A DNA stretch of 6,240 nt, taken from assembly GCA_030620375.1 (NCBI GenBank), contig JAUXEW010000172.1:1-6240 (forward strand). The letters run 5' to 3'. Positions 1-5,167 of the stretch are shown here, one piece after another. The first letter of the stretch is position 1, and every line of letters begins with the position of its first letter. The notes below the pieces were generated by a model. That model saw only the letters and a program-made list of their open reading frames with translations. It did no database searches and had not been told where the DNA came from. This DNA comes from Desulfobacteraceae bacterium (GTDB taxonomy: Bacteria > Desulfobacterota > Desulfobacteria > Desulfobacterales > UBA5616). Position numbers and translations under genes: made by a program.

Positions 1-40
1 AATTAAATCCATTAAACAGATATTAAGATAGGTGTGAATC

Positions 41-265
41 ATGGAAATAGCCATTGTTGTATCAAATTTTACATATGCGATTTTAGGTGCGTTATTGACC
101 ATTTTATTTATGGTATTGGGTTATAAAATACTGGACTGGATTACACCTTTTGATACGTCGAAGCAGTTAGGCGAGGGCAATGTCGCCATTGGCATGGTTA
201 TTGGGTCTATGTTTGTTGGTTTAGGTATTGCTGTGGGTTTAGTGGTTGGCTTAGGGTTGAACTAG
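41..265 (+). CDS. DUF350-type small inner-membrane protein
   Basis: A 74-residue, strongly hydrophobic protein. One membrane segment spans about residues 8-32 and a second, glycine-rich one about 47-72. They are joined by a short polar loop containing FDTSKQLGEGNVAIG. The NVA followed by a Gly-rich helix (GMVIGSMFVGLGIAVG) is what I recognise from DUF350 proteins, which have no established biochemical role. Many relatives carry two or more copies of the unit, and this one is a single-copy form that looks complete. The ATG is preceded by AGGTG at 30-34 with a 6-nt spacer, a reasonable ribosome binding site. The TAG stop is followed within 2 nt by the attC-like spacer, so this could be the coding part of a mobile cassette. 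That is inference. The family call is from motif and topology only. Any upstream partner gene lies outside the window. Confidence 0.75.
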   Translation: MEIAIVVSNFTYAILGALLTILFMVLGYKILDWITPFDTSKQLGEGNVAIGMVIGSMFVGLGIAVGLVVGLGLN

Positions 266-267
266 TT

Positions 268-395
268 GCCGAACATCAATGGCATGCATGCTGACCCGCA
301 TCCCGGCCCCGAATTTTGGAGTTGATCATCCTTATTCTGCTCCTGCAAAGTTGGTTGCCGACTTCACGACAGGCAAATGATTCCGGACGTTATAC
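268..395 (+). other. Possible integron attC-like site or remnant
   Basis: This spacer begins 2 nt after the DUF350 stop with GCCGAAC (268-274, near the R'' consensus RYYYAAC) and ends with GTTATAC (389-395, near the R' consensus GTTRRRY). Each box has one mismatch. Inside them the flanks can pair imperfectly: 281-282 with 383-384, 284-285 with 380-381, 287-289 with 377-379, 290-291 with 373-374, 292-293 with 370-371. Position 286 is bulged and 375-376 are extra, and such unpaired bases are typical of folded attC sites. A small hairpin (AAGTTGG/CCGACTT with TTG loop, 348-364) lies in the variable part. The 128-bp length is within the known attC range, and the next ORF starts 37 nt later on the same strand, as in a cassette. 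Weak points are the poor pairing of the outer boxes beyond AAC/GTT, no integrase in view, and no second site after the next gene. Confidence 0.35.
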
Positions 396-409
396 GGCAG
401 GCAAATCAT
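367..409 (+). repeat. Short imperfect direct repeat
   Basis: CGACAGGCAAATGAT (367-381) recurs as CGGCAGGCAAATCAT (395-409) with two mismatches over 15 bases and a 28-bp period. The second copy starts at the last base of the attC-like right box and runs into the TATAAT hexamer upstream of the SEC-C gene. It could be a duplicated protein-binding site or a duplication scar; the sequence does not decide. Confidence 0.5.
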
Positions 410-414
410 ATAAT
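409..414 (+). promoter_or_regulatory. Candidate -10 element for the SEC-C gene
   Basis: A perfect TATAAT lies 18 nt before the ATG at 432. Initiation would fall near 421 and leave a leader of about 11 nt, with GGTGAAAAG directly before the start codon as a modest ribosome binding site. No convincing -35 hexamer sits 16-18 bp upstream, so this is a weak call. Confidence 0.3.
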
Positions 415-431
415 ATTTTAATGGTGAAAAG

Positions 432-719
432 ATGAAAAAAATTTTTGACGGCAAAAAGACAACAAAATTAGGTACTGAAAAGAAGCCCGCTGTTGTTAAT
501 GTACAAACAGAAGAAAGATTGAAAGAAGTATCATCAATATTTGAAGAAAAGGGTTGGAAATTTATAATTGGATTGGAACCGGATAAACCAGAGGATATTA
601 CCGATTTAGAAGGATTATTGAATCTACCCAAACCAAAGATAGTCGAAAAGAAAGTTGGCCGCAATGATCCCTGCCCATGTGGAAGCGGGACTAAGTATAA
701 AAAATGCTGTGGCAAATAA
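432..719 (+). CDS. SEC-C metal-binding motif protein (PBPRA1643-like)
   Basis: A 95-residue soluble protein ending in a SEC-C motif: GRNDPCPCGSGTKYKKCCGK, residues 76-95. Cys81, Cys83, Cys92 and Cys93 form the CxC...CC zinc-ligand set also found at the C-terminus of SecA. The N-terminal part (KLGTEKKPAVVNVQTEERLKEV, then an acidic stretch and LLNLPKP) matches my memory of the small stand-alone family named after PBPRA1643, whose members are about 100 residues. This one is slightly short at the N-terminus. The function is unknown; the motif suggests zinc binding and perhaps protein or nucleic-acid contact. The gene is AT-rich with many AAA and ATT codons, in contrast with the pab genes downstream. 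Its ribosome binding site (GGTG at 423-426) is mediocre. It stands alone, with no overlapping partner, and may be cassette-borne given the attC-like sequence before it. Confidence 0.8.
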   Translation: MKKIFDGKKTTKLGTEKKPAVVNVQTEERLKEVSSIFEEKGWKFIIGLEPDKPEDITDLEGLLNLPKPKIVEKKVGRNDPCPCGSGTKYKKCCGK

Positions 720-764
720 GCCTATTTTATCTTCCAAAAAATTATTTTTTCGCATCACTTGTAA

Positions 765-798
765 GGATTGACTCGACCTTAAAGGTCGAATTCAATCC
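765..798. other. Large hairpin-forming inverted repeat
   Basis: GGATTGA at 765-771 pairs with TCAATCC at 792-798. TCGACCT at 773-779 pairs with AGGTCGA at 783-789, leaving a TAA loop. The only interruption is a 1x2 internal loop (C772 opposite A790-T791). The stem totals 14 bp. It lies 45 nt after the SEC-C stop codon. No T-run follows directly on either strand, so it is not a standard intrinsic terminator; it could still protect the mRNA 3' end or be a small palindromic repeat. The rest of 720-860 is AT-rich with no ORF I can support. Confidence 0.6.
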
Positions 799-868
799 AT
801 TGTTCAAAAAGCCCGATTGAGTAGATTTTTGATATATGGGTAAAGGATACGCGGGTTAAGAATAAATT

Positions 869-911
869 TTTACGGTTTTCCATTGACTTGTCATATAATT
901 TCGGATATTTA
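869..911 (+). promoter_or_regulatory. Putative sigma70-type promoter region for pabA-pabBC
   Basis: Two overlapping readings are possible. One has a perfect -10, TATAAT at 894-899, with a weak -35 TTTACG at 869-874 and a long 19-bp spacer. The other has a good -35, TTGACT at 883-888, with a poor -10 TATTTA at 906-911 and a 17-bp spacer. Either would start transcription near 906-918 and give pabA an untranslated leader of about 115-125 nt containing the hairpin and terminator described below. No other promoter-like sequence lies between here and pabA. Confidence 0.4.
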
Positions 912-927
912 AAGTAGCCATAATTTA

Positions 928-957
928 TTGGGCGAAAGATATCAGTTTTAAGTCCAA
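928..957 (+). promoter_or_regulatory. Leader hairpin upstream of the pab terminator
   Basis: TTGGGC at 928-933 can pair with GTCCAA at 952-957, allowing one G-T pair. After a small internal loop, AAA at 935-937 can pair with TTT at 947-949. In a transcript from the promoter above, this hairpin would form 25 nt before the terminator. It may be part of a regulatory leader. I do not recognise a known riboswitch or T-box consensus in it. Confidence 0.3.
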
Positions 958-982
958 CAATCAGTGAGTTATGTCATAGGCC

Positions 983-1016
983 AAGCCACCCAGACTCATG
1001 TCCGGGTGGCTTTTTT
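983..1016 (+). terminator. Intrinsic terminator in the pab leader (possible attenuator)
   Basis: AAGCCACCC at 983-991 pairs perfectly with GGGTGGCTT at 1004-1012. One mismatch follows, then GAC (993-995) pairs with GTC (1000-1002) around a TCAT loop. T1011-T1016 form the run of six T directly after GGGTGGC. This is a strong Rho-independent terminator on the plus strand. It ends 15 nt before the pabA ATG, leaving room only for the pabA ribosome binding site (GGGGCG, 1020-1025) and no promoter. Any transcript made from upstream must therefore read through it to express the operon, which points to attenuation. I found no leader peptide rich in Trp codons and no convincing antiterminator partner for the left arm. 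Confidence 0.8.
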
Positions 1017-1031
1017 ATTGGGGCGATTACC

Positions 1032-1625
1032 ATGGAAAAATTGTTAGTGATCGATAATTACGATTCTTTTACGTATAACCTGGTTCAAATGTTCATGAAC
1101 TATGATTTAACCATCGAAGTGTATCGAAGCGATAAAATTGCTCCGGAACAAGTCGAAGAAAAAGCGCCGGACTACTTGCTGATCAGCCCCGGCCCTAAAG
1201 ATCCGGCCCATGCGGGCATTTCGATTCTTTTAATCCAAAAACTGACTCATAAAATACCGATCCTGGGCGTTTGTCTTGGCATGCAGTGTATCAATGAAGC
1301 GTTTGGCGGAACTACCGTTCGGTCGCCCATTCCGGTCCACGGAAAAACCAGCACCATCTATCACGACAACAAGGGTATTTTCGCCGGTCTTCCATCTCCT
1401 TTTGCAGCAGCCCGATATCACTCGTTGATGATTCACTCAAACGACGACCAGCTGATAGTAACGGCCAAAAGCGATGACGGCGTGATCATGGGATTGTCAC
1501 ACCCTAAACTGCCCGTTCATGGCGTACAGTTCCATCCGGAGAGCTTTATGACCCAGCATGGTTTTTTACTGGTGGAAAACTTTTTAAGGCTTGGCCCCTT
1601 AAAGGAATTAAATCCCATTGCATGA
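1032..1625 (+). CDS. pabA: Aminodeoxychorismate synthase, glutamine amidotransferase subunit
   Basis: This cytosolic class I glutamine amidotransferase (197 aa, normal for PabA/TrpG) hydrolyses glutamine and passes ammonia to the PabB partner. Landmarks are the N-terminal DNYDSFTYNLVQ (8-19), the oxyanion-region ISPGPKDPAHAGIS (51-64), the nucleophile loop GVCLGMQ with Cys81, HGK at 103-105, RYHSL (128-132), and GVQFHPES with His168 and Glu170 completing the triad. The residue after SPGP is Lys rather than the Gly common in TrpG; E. coli PabA also departs from Gly here, so I do not regard it as a defect. The next gene has a PabB-type active site, so the main product is ADC for folate. Some bacteria share one subunit between folate and tryptophan synthesis, and that cannot be excluded here. 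The ATG has GGGGCG upstream. The stop overlaps the next gene by 8 nt, implying translational coupling. A terminator lies just upstream of the gene. Confidence 0.93.
   Translation: MEKLLVIDNYDSFTYNLVQMFMNYDLTIEVYRSDKIAPEQVEEKAPDYLLISPGPKDPAHAGISILLIQKLTHKIPILGVCLGMQCINEAFGGTTVRSPIPVHGKTSTIYHDNKGIFAGLPSPFAAARYHSLMIHSNDDQLIVTAKSDDGVIMGLSHPKLPVHGVQFHPESFMTQHGFLLVENFLRLGPLKELNPIA
1601..1620 (+). promoter_or_regulatory. Ribosome binding site and TTG start of pabBC
   Basis: AAAGGA at 1601-1606, inside the 3' end of pabA, lies 11 nt before TTG at 1618. In the same frame a stop (TAA, 1609-1611) closes off anything further upstream, and no ATG or GTG precedes TTG1618. The next possible start, TTG at 1648, has no purine-rich tract. 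TTG1618 is therefore the best start, and the weak codon and long spacer suggest that initiation depends on ribosomes finishing pabA. Confidence 0.6.
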
Positions 1626-3867
1626 CATCTTTAAATTAACCGGCAAATTGACCGGAATTTTCGTAAAAGAAATACCGCTAACCGAGCCGTTCATTGATTT
1701 TGCCGGCCGTTTTGCCGATATCCCCGGAACCGTCGTCCTGATGAGCGGAGGGAACCTTGACTGTTCCCGTTTTCATATATTGGCGACAGCGCCCTGGTTA
1801 TCCTTTTCAGGACGACATGACAATCTGACCCTTGAAGCCAATGGAAAAAATATTCACCTAAAAGAAAATCCTTTCACAGTACTTCGAACCGTCATAAATG
1901 CCTTTAGCGATAGCCTGGGCCTGGATCATACCCAAACACCGCTTCCCATCTCCTGCGGGCTTTTTGGCTATCTTTCATACGATCTTAAAGATTGCCTGGA
2001 AACTCTCCCCCGGACCTCAGTGGACCGGCTGGGATTGCCTCATATCCTTCTTTTTGCCCCTTCCATACTGGTAGTTCATGACAAATTAAAAAACGTGACA
2101 CGACTTTGCATTCCTGAGCGCAAATTGAACCACCACAACACATTGGATCACGACCGAGACAATTTTTACAAGCTTCTTTCCGCTCAAACACGACCTCTTG
2201 CGCATTTTCAAGGAGACGCCGCCCGGTTAACATCCAATTTCGCCAAACAAAACTATATCCGGACCATTAACCGAATTAAAGAATACATTGCATCGGGGCA
2301 TGTCTACCAGGTGAATATGTCCCAGCGTTTTGAAACGGAGTTTTCCGGAAATACTTACGGGCTCTTTAGAGCCCTTTATGAAATGAATCCCGCCCCGTTT
2401 TTTGCCTTTATTAACGCCGGCGACCATCATATCGTTTCCACATCACCCGAGCGGTTTCTTCTTCAAACCGGAAACCAGGTTGAAACTCGACCGATAAAAG
2501 GGACCAGACCCAGGGGGAAAACCCGCGAAGAAGATCATCAGTTACGGGAAGAACTGGTTCAAAGCAAAAAAGACGATGCCGAACTTTCCATGATTGTTGA
2601 TCTTTTAAGAAACGATATCGGAAAGGTCTGCTCGGCAAAATCGGTTCATGTCGCAGAACACAAACGGGTAGAAGCATACCAAAACGTTTATCACCTGGTA
2701 TCTGTTGTAAAAGGAACGCTGGATGATCCATACGATTCCATTGATTTAATTCAAGCAACGTTCCCCGGCGGGTCCATCACCGGTTGCCCCAAAATCAGAG
2801 CCATGGAAATTATTGACGAACTGGAGCCGGAGAGACGCCATATTTATACCGGGTCCATCGGATATATCAGTTTTCATGACACCATGGATCTGTCGATTGC
2901 CATCCGAACCGCCACCATTTATAATGGGAAAATCATCTTCTCCGTTGGCGGCGGCATTGTGTTCGATTCAAATCCCGAGGATGAGTTTGATGAAACCCTT
3001 CATAAAGGCAGAACATTGACGGAAGTATTTAAAGGAGAGGCCGGCACCGGCAACAGACAGGATTGGGTATGGATCAATGGCGCCTTGGCTCCGCTGACCC
3101 AGGCCAATATTTCTATTACCGATTTAGGGTTTCAATACGGATATGGTTTCTTTGAAACTATCCGGGCAAACAAGGGAGAACCCAAACGCCTTTCCGCACA
3201 TATCCAACGGTTTGAAAAAACCTGGAAGTATTTTTTTCCCGATGCGCCCCCGGATTTGACCTGGTGCGAAATTATCCGCCAGGTGCTTGTAAAAAACCGG
3301 CTGGTCGAAACCCCTGCTGCTGTTAAAATTATTGCCACAAAGGGCAGCTCGGATATCCCGCCGTATAACCACAACCTGGTGGTAACGGCCCGGCCTTATG
3401 TCCATCGGCTGAAAGAAAAAAAAGAGCCGGGGCTGACCCTGGCCGTTTACCCCCATCCGCGTCAAACCCCACTGGCAGATTACAAAACCTTAAATTACTT
3501 ATATTACCATCAGGCGGCCGGATGGGCCGCGGATAAAGGCGCTGACGAAGCCCTGATATTGAATCCGGACGGCACCCTATCCGAAACCAATACAGCCAGC
3601 ATATTGTTGATCAAAGGGAAAACAGTCGTGAAACCCGTATCGCCTCATGTATTGGCGGGAACCATGGAAAAAACCATCTGCGAATTGCTGATAATGTGGG
3701 GCTATACGGTCAAAAAGAAAGAAGTCCGACCTGAAGATCTGTTTCTATGCGATGACGTATTGATAACCAATGCGTTGATAGGGGCGGTACCGATCCTTGA
3801 AATTGATGGGAAGAGATTGAAGGCGCCATCAAATTTGTGGAAAAAAATCAACCAAGAAGTGCTGTGA
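1618..3867 (+). CDS. pabBC: Fused aminodeoxychorismate synthase / aminodeoxychorismate lyase (PabB-PabC)
   Basis: A 749-residue bifunctional folate enzyme. Residues about 15-165 resemble the component I N-terminal domain. Residues about 205-472 are the chorismate-binding domain, with QVNMSQRF (231-238), SPERF (276-280), PIKGTRPRG (292-300), DLLRNDIG (328-335), FPGGSITGCPK (382-392) and GGGIVFDSNPEDEFDET (444-460). Lys294 in PIKGT is the residue that attacks chorismate in PabB, where anthranilate synthases have PIAGT, so this is ADC synthase. A linker at about 473-483 leads to a fold-type IV PLP domain (484-749). That domain has GFQYGYGFFETI (504-515), the Schiff-base Lys623 in DYKTLNYLYY, and LNPDGTLSETNTASIL (648-663), and it fits ADC lyase. 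With PabA the operon covers chorismate to p-aminobenzoate. An aminotransferase role for the C-terminal domain is less likely given the fusion. The start is TTG with an 8-nt overlap of pabA. No frameshift or missing catalytic residue is seen. Confidence 0.92.
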   Translation: MHDIFKLTGKLTGIFVKEIPLTEPFIDFAGRFADIPGTVVLMSGGNLDCSRFHILATAPWLSFSGRHDNLTLEANGKNIHLKENPFTVLRTVINAFSDSLGLDHTQTPLPISCGLFGYLSYDLKDCLETLPRTSVDRLGLPHILLFAPSILVVHDKLKNVTRLCIPERKLNHHNTLDHDRDNFYKLLSAQTRPLAHFQGDAARLTSNFAKQNYIRTINRIKEYIASGHVYQVNMSQRFETEFSGNTYGLFRALYEMNPAPFFAFINAGDHHIVSTSPERFLLQTGNQVETRPIKGTRPRGKTREEDHQLREELVQSKKDDAELSMIVDLLRNDIGKVCSAKSVHVAEHKRVEAYQNVYHLVSVVKGTLDDPYDSIDLIQATFPGGSITGCPKIRAMEIIDELEPERRHIYTGSIGYISFHDTMDLSIAIRTATIYNGKIIFSVGGGIVFDSNPEDEFDETLHKGRTLTEVFKGEAGTGNRQDWVWINGALAPLTQANISITDLGFQYGYGFFETIRANKGEPKRLSAHIQRFEKTWKYFFPDAPPDLTWCEIIRQVLVKNRLVETPAAVKIIATKGSSDIPPYNHNLVVTARPYVHRLKEKKEPGLTLAVYPHPRQTPLADYKTLNYLYYHQAAGWAADKGADEALILNPDGTLSETNTASILLIKGKTVVKPVSPHVLAGTMEKTICELLIMWGYTVKKKEVRPEDLFLCDDVLITNALIGAVPILEIDGKRLKAPSNLWKKINQEVL

Positions 3868-3869
3868 CG

Positions 3870-4376
3870 TTATGTTTCGTTAACATGCTTCACAAGATGA
3901 CCCAGCTCCGGGAAAATAAGGGCCTTACAGGCCAATTTACAGGCATTAAGACTCCCCGGCATGCAAAAGACCATGGTCTTTCCAATCACACCGGCAGTGG
4001 CACGGGACAACAGTGCGGCTGAATCGATTTTTTCATAACTGAGCTGGGCATAGAGCGGCCCAAATGCCGCCAACTCTTTTTCAAATAAAGGGTTGACCGC
4101 CTCAATGGTAAGATCTTTCGGACTGATACCGGTTCCCCCCGTCAACAGCAACGCGTGGGGGGATAAATCCCGAATCACCTCTAAAACCGTATCCGAAATG
4201 GTCTCAATATCATCGGGGATTACCTGGTGATACACTACCCGGTGTCCCTCTTTTCGGGCCAGCTTGCGGATCCATTGACCGCTCTTGTCATTCGTCAGAG
4301 TTCGCGTGCTAGAAACCGTGAGAATACCGATGGTCACATTTTTTGGAGCGTCTTTCTTATGGATCTTGGAGCTCAT
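3870..4376 (-). CDS. moaB: Molybdopterin adenylyltransferase-like protein, MoaB family
   Basis: A 168-aa cytosolic protein of the MoaB/MogA family, which binds molybdopterin and adenylates it or assists molybdate insertion. Visible motifs are VTIGILTVSSTR (14-25), the conserved DKSG (30-33), TGGTGISPKDLT (79-90, the pterin-binding loop), FGPLYAQLSYEKI (105-117), LSRATAGV (123-130) and the MPGS loop (139-142). The length matches MoaB (about 170 aa). I chose ATG at 4376. It sits 7 nt after the pyrR stop and has AAAAGGGA upstream, whereas an extension to 4439 would overlap 56 nt of pyrR with residues that look like nothing in the family. It is the second gene of a pyrR-moaB unit. Its stop codon is separated from the converging pabBC stop by only 2 nt. 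MoaB versus MogA function cannot be settled from sequence alone; MoaB is the better match by length and the SPKDLT loop. Confidence 0.88.
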   Translation of the reverse strand: MSSKIHKKDAPKNVTIGILTVSSTRTLTNDKSGQWIRKLARKEGHRVVYHQVIPDDIETISDTVLEVIRDLSPHALLLTGGTGISPKDLTIEAVNPLFEKELAAFGPLYAQLSYEKIDSAALLSRATAGVIGKTMVFCMPGSLNACKLACKALIFPELGHLVKHVNET

Positions 4377-4383
4377 AACATTT

Positions 4384-4920
4384 TTATCCCTTTTCGATAA
4401 CCACCCGATCTTCGCCGTCCTGTTCACGAAGCATGACATTCACGGTCTCTGAAAGTAATGTTTCAAACACCTTTCCCACATAATTGGCCTGAATCGGAAG
4501 TTCTCGATGACCTCTGTCAACTAAAACGGCAAGCTCTATTCGCTCCGGACGACCGAAATCGATAAGGGCATCCATGGCCGCCCTTATGGTTCGGCCGGTA
4601 AACAACACGTCGTCCACCAAAACAATCCGCTTGTCATCTACTTTAAACAAAATATCGGTTGCCTGAACCAGCGGATGGTGGCTGATCCGGGTCCAGTCGT
4701 CACGATAGAGGGTAATATCGATATCGCCGGTGGGTATTCCCACGCCCTCTATTTTTTTAATATTTGCTTGGATCCGTTTTGCCATATGTATACCACGCGT
4801 TTGAATACCAATGAGAGCAAGGTTTTCCGCCCCATTATAGACTTCTAAAATCTCATGGGCCATCCGATTTAAGATATGATCAATATCTTTTTCATCCAAT
4901 ACCGTAACGTGTTCGGTCAT
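4384..4920 (-). CDS. pyrR: Bifunctional pyrimidine operon regulator / uracil phosphoribosyltransferase
   Basis: A 178-aa protein of the PyrR family (B. subtilis PyrR is about 180 aa). It makes UMP from uracil and PRPP and, in Gram-positives, binds pyr mRNA leaders to attenuate transcription. Features in order: GIQTRG (38-43, pyrophosphate loop), DITLYRDD (68-75), the PRPP loop VLVDDVLFTGRTIRAAMDAL (100-119), and DRGHRELPI (135-143), which is typical of PyrR. I chose ATG at 4920 because AGGAAAG (4926-4932) lies 5 nt before it; the alternative ATG at 4968 has no such site and adds 16 atypical residues. No pyr biosynthetic genes are in view. Its partner in the unit is moaB. The 5' leader holds an inverted repeat just ahead of the ribosome binding site, so autoregulation through RNA is possible but unproven. 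Whether PyrR in this lineage is a regulator or mainly an enzyme is not known to me. Confidence 0.92.
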   Translation of the reverse strand: MTEHVTVLDEKDIDHILNRMAHEILEVYNGAENLALIGIQTRGIHMAKRIQANIKKIEGVGIPTGDIDITLYRDDWTRISHHPLVQATDILFKVDDKRIVLVDDVLFTGRTIRAAMDALIDFGRPERIELAVLVDRGHRELPIQANYVGKVFETLLSETVNVMLREQDGEDRVVIEKG

Positions 4921-4937
4921 TTTATCTTTCCTAAATG

Positions 4938-4983
4938 GGTTAATCCGGTTGACCGGGAAAAACTTCATTTAACCAGAGCCGGT
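4938..4983 (-). promoter_or_regulatory. Inverted repeats in the pyrR 5' leader
   Basis: CCGGT-TG-ACCGG (4945-4956) is a perfect 5-bp inverted repeat with a 2-nt centre. It is flanked by GGTTAA (4938-4943) and TTAACC (4969-4974), which can pair around it. A third copy, CCGGT at 4979-4983, could pair with 4952-4956 instead, so two mutually exclusive small hairpins are possible in the transcript. The structure ends 5 nt upstream of the pyrR ribosome binding site. There is no T-run, so control at translation or protein binding at DNA level are the options. It does not obviously match the Bacillus PyrR binding-loop consensus. Confidence 0.4.
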
Positions 4984-5026
4984 AAACTTAAGGCGTCTGG
5001 AATACCGCTATCTGACTGATATTTTT

Positions 5027-5054
5027 TCTATATCACGGAACGAATAAAGATCAA
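5027..5054 (-). promoter_or_regulatory. Putative promoter of pyrR-moaB
   Basis: Read on the minus strand, TTGATC (5054-5049) and TATAGA (5032-5027) are separated by 16 bp, each matching 4 of 6 consensus bases. Transcription would start near 5020 and give a leader of about 100 nt. The -10 lies within a further inverted repeat, TGATAT (5017-5022) and ATATCA (5030-5035). Moderate to weak evidence. Confidence 0.4.
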
Positions 5055-5059
5055 GACAT

Positions 5060-5076
5060 ATATTGTTGAACAATAT
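5060..5076. promoter_or_regulatory. Perfect 17-bp palindrome, operator candidate in the pyrR-mobA divergent region
   Basis: ATATTGTTGAACAATAT has 8-bp arms around a central G. It lies 5 bp upstream of the putative pyrR -35 and about 58 bp upstream of the mobA -10. It is followed by only four T on the plus strand. Its position in a divergent promoter region and its short central spacer fit a dimeric transcription factor site better than a terminator. Outer short repeats (GAATAAA 5042-5048 with TTTATTC 5078-5084, and ATCAAG 5050-5055 with CTTGAT 5086-5091) can pair around it. I cannot assign the regulator. Confidence 0.55.
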
Positions 5077-5134
5077 TTTTATTCCCTTGATTTCGCCCGA
5101 TGTTTCGCTTAATCTCTAATACCACTTAATATTA

Positions 5135-5140
5135 TATAAT
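5135..5140 (+). promoter_or_regulatory. Candidate -10 element of mobA
   Basis: A perfect TATAAT, 27 nt before the mobA start, predicts initiation near 5147 and a very short leader. The region 16-18 bp upstream has no good -35 match, so an activator or an extended contact would be needed. Low to moderate confidence. Confidence 0.35.
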
Positions 5141-5167
5141 TCTGATTGAGCTAAAGCGACATGCATT

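Noticed and set aside
332..715. 127-codon open frame on the minus strand opposite the SEC-C gene
   Set aside because: It lies antisense to a gene with a clear SEC-C motif, its protein has no recognisable pattern, and it crosses the attC-like spacer. It is a shadow frame.
918..1031. Trp-type leader peptide or T-box upstream of pabA
   Set aside because: The only nearby ATG (971) opens a two-codon frame, there are no tandem Trp codons, and no T-box consensus is visible.
1618..3064. Anthranilate synthase (TrpE) identity for the component I domain
   Set aside because: The motif reads PIKGT with the PabB lysine rather than PIAGT, and the fused lyase domain belongs to p-aminobenzoate synthesis.
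3124..3465. Minus-strand open frames opposite the PabC domain, and similar ones at 1985-2758
   Set aside because: The plus strand encodes conserved catalytic motifs throughout, and the opposite frames show no family features.
3837..4022. 61-codon plus-strand open frame across the pabBC-moaB junction
   Set aside because: It overlaps the ends of two well-supported genes in other frames and has no motif.
4377..4439. Longer N-terminus for MoaB starting at 4439
   Set aside because: It would overlap pyrR by 56 nt and adds residues foreign to the family, while ATG4376 has a ribosome binding site and gives the standard length.
4921..4968. Longer N-terminus for PyrR starting at 4968
   Set aside because: There is no ribosome binding site before ATG4968. 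AGGAAAG precedes ATG4920, and the extra 16 residues do not look like PyrR.
5060..5084. Intrinsic terminator reading of the 17-bp palindrome
   Set aside because: The stem is AT-rich and no gene ends just before it on either strand; both flanking genes read away from it.
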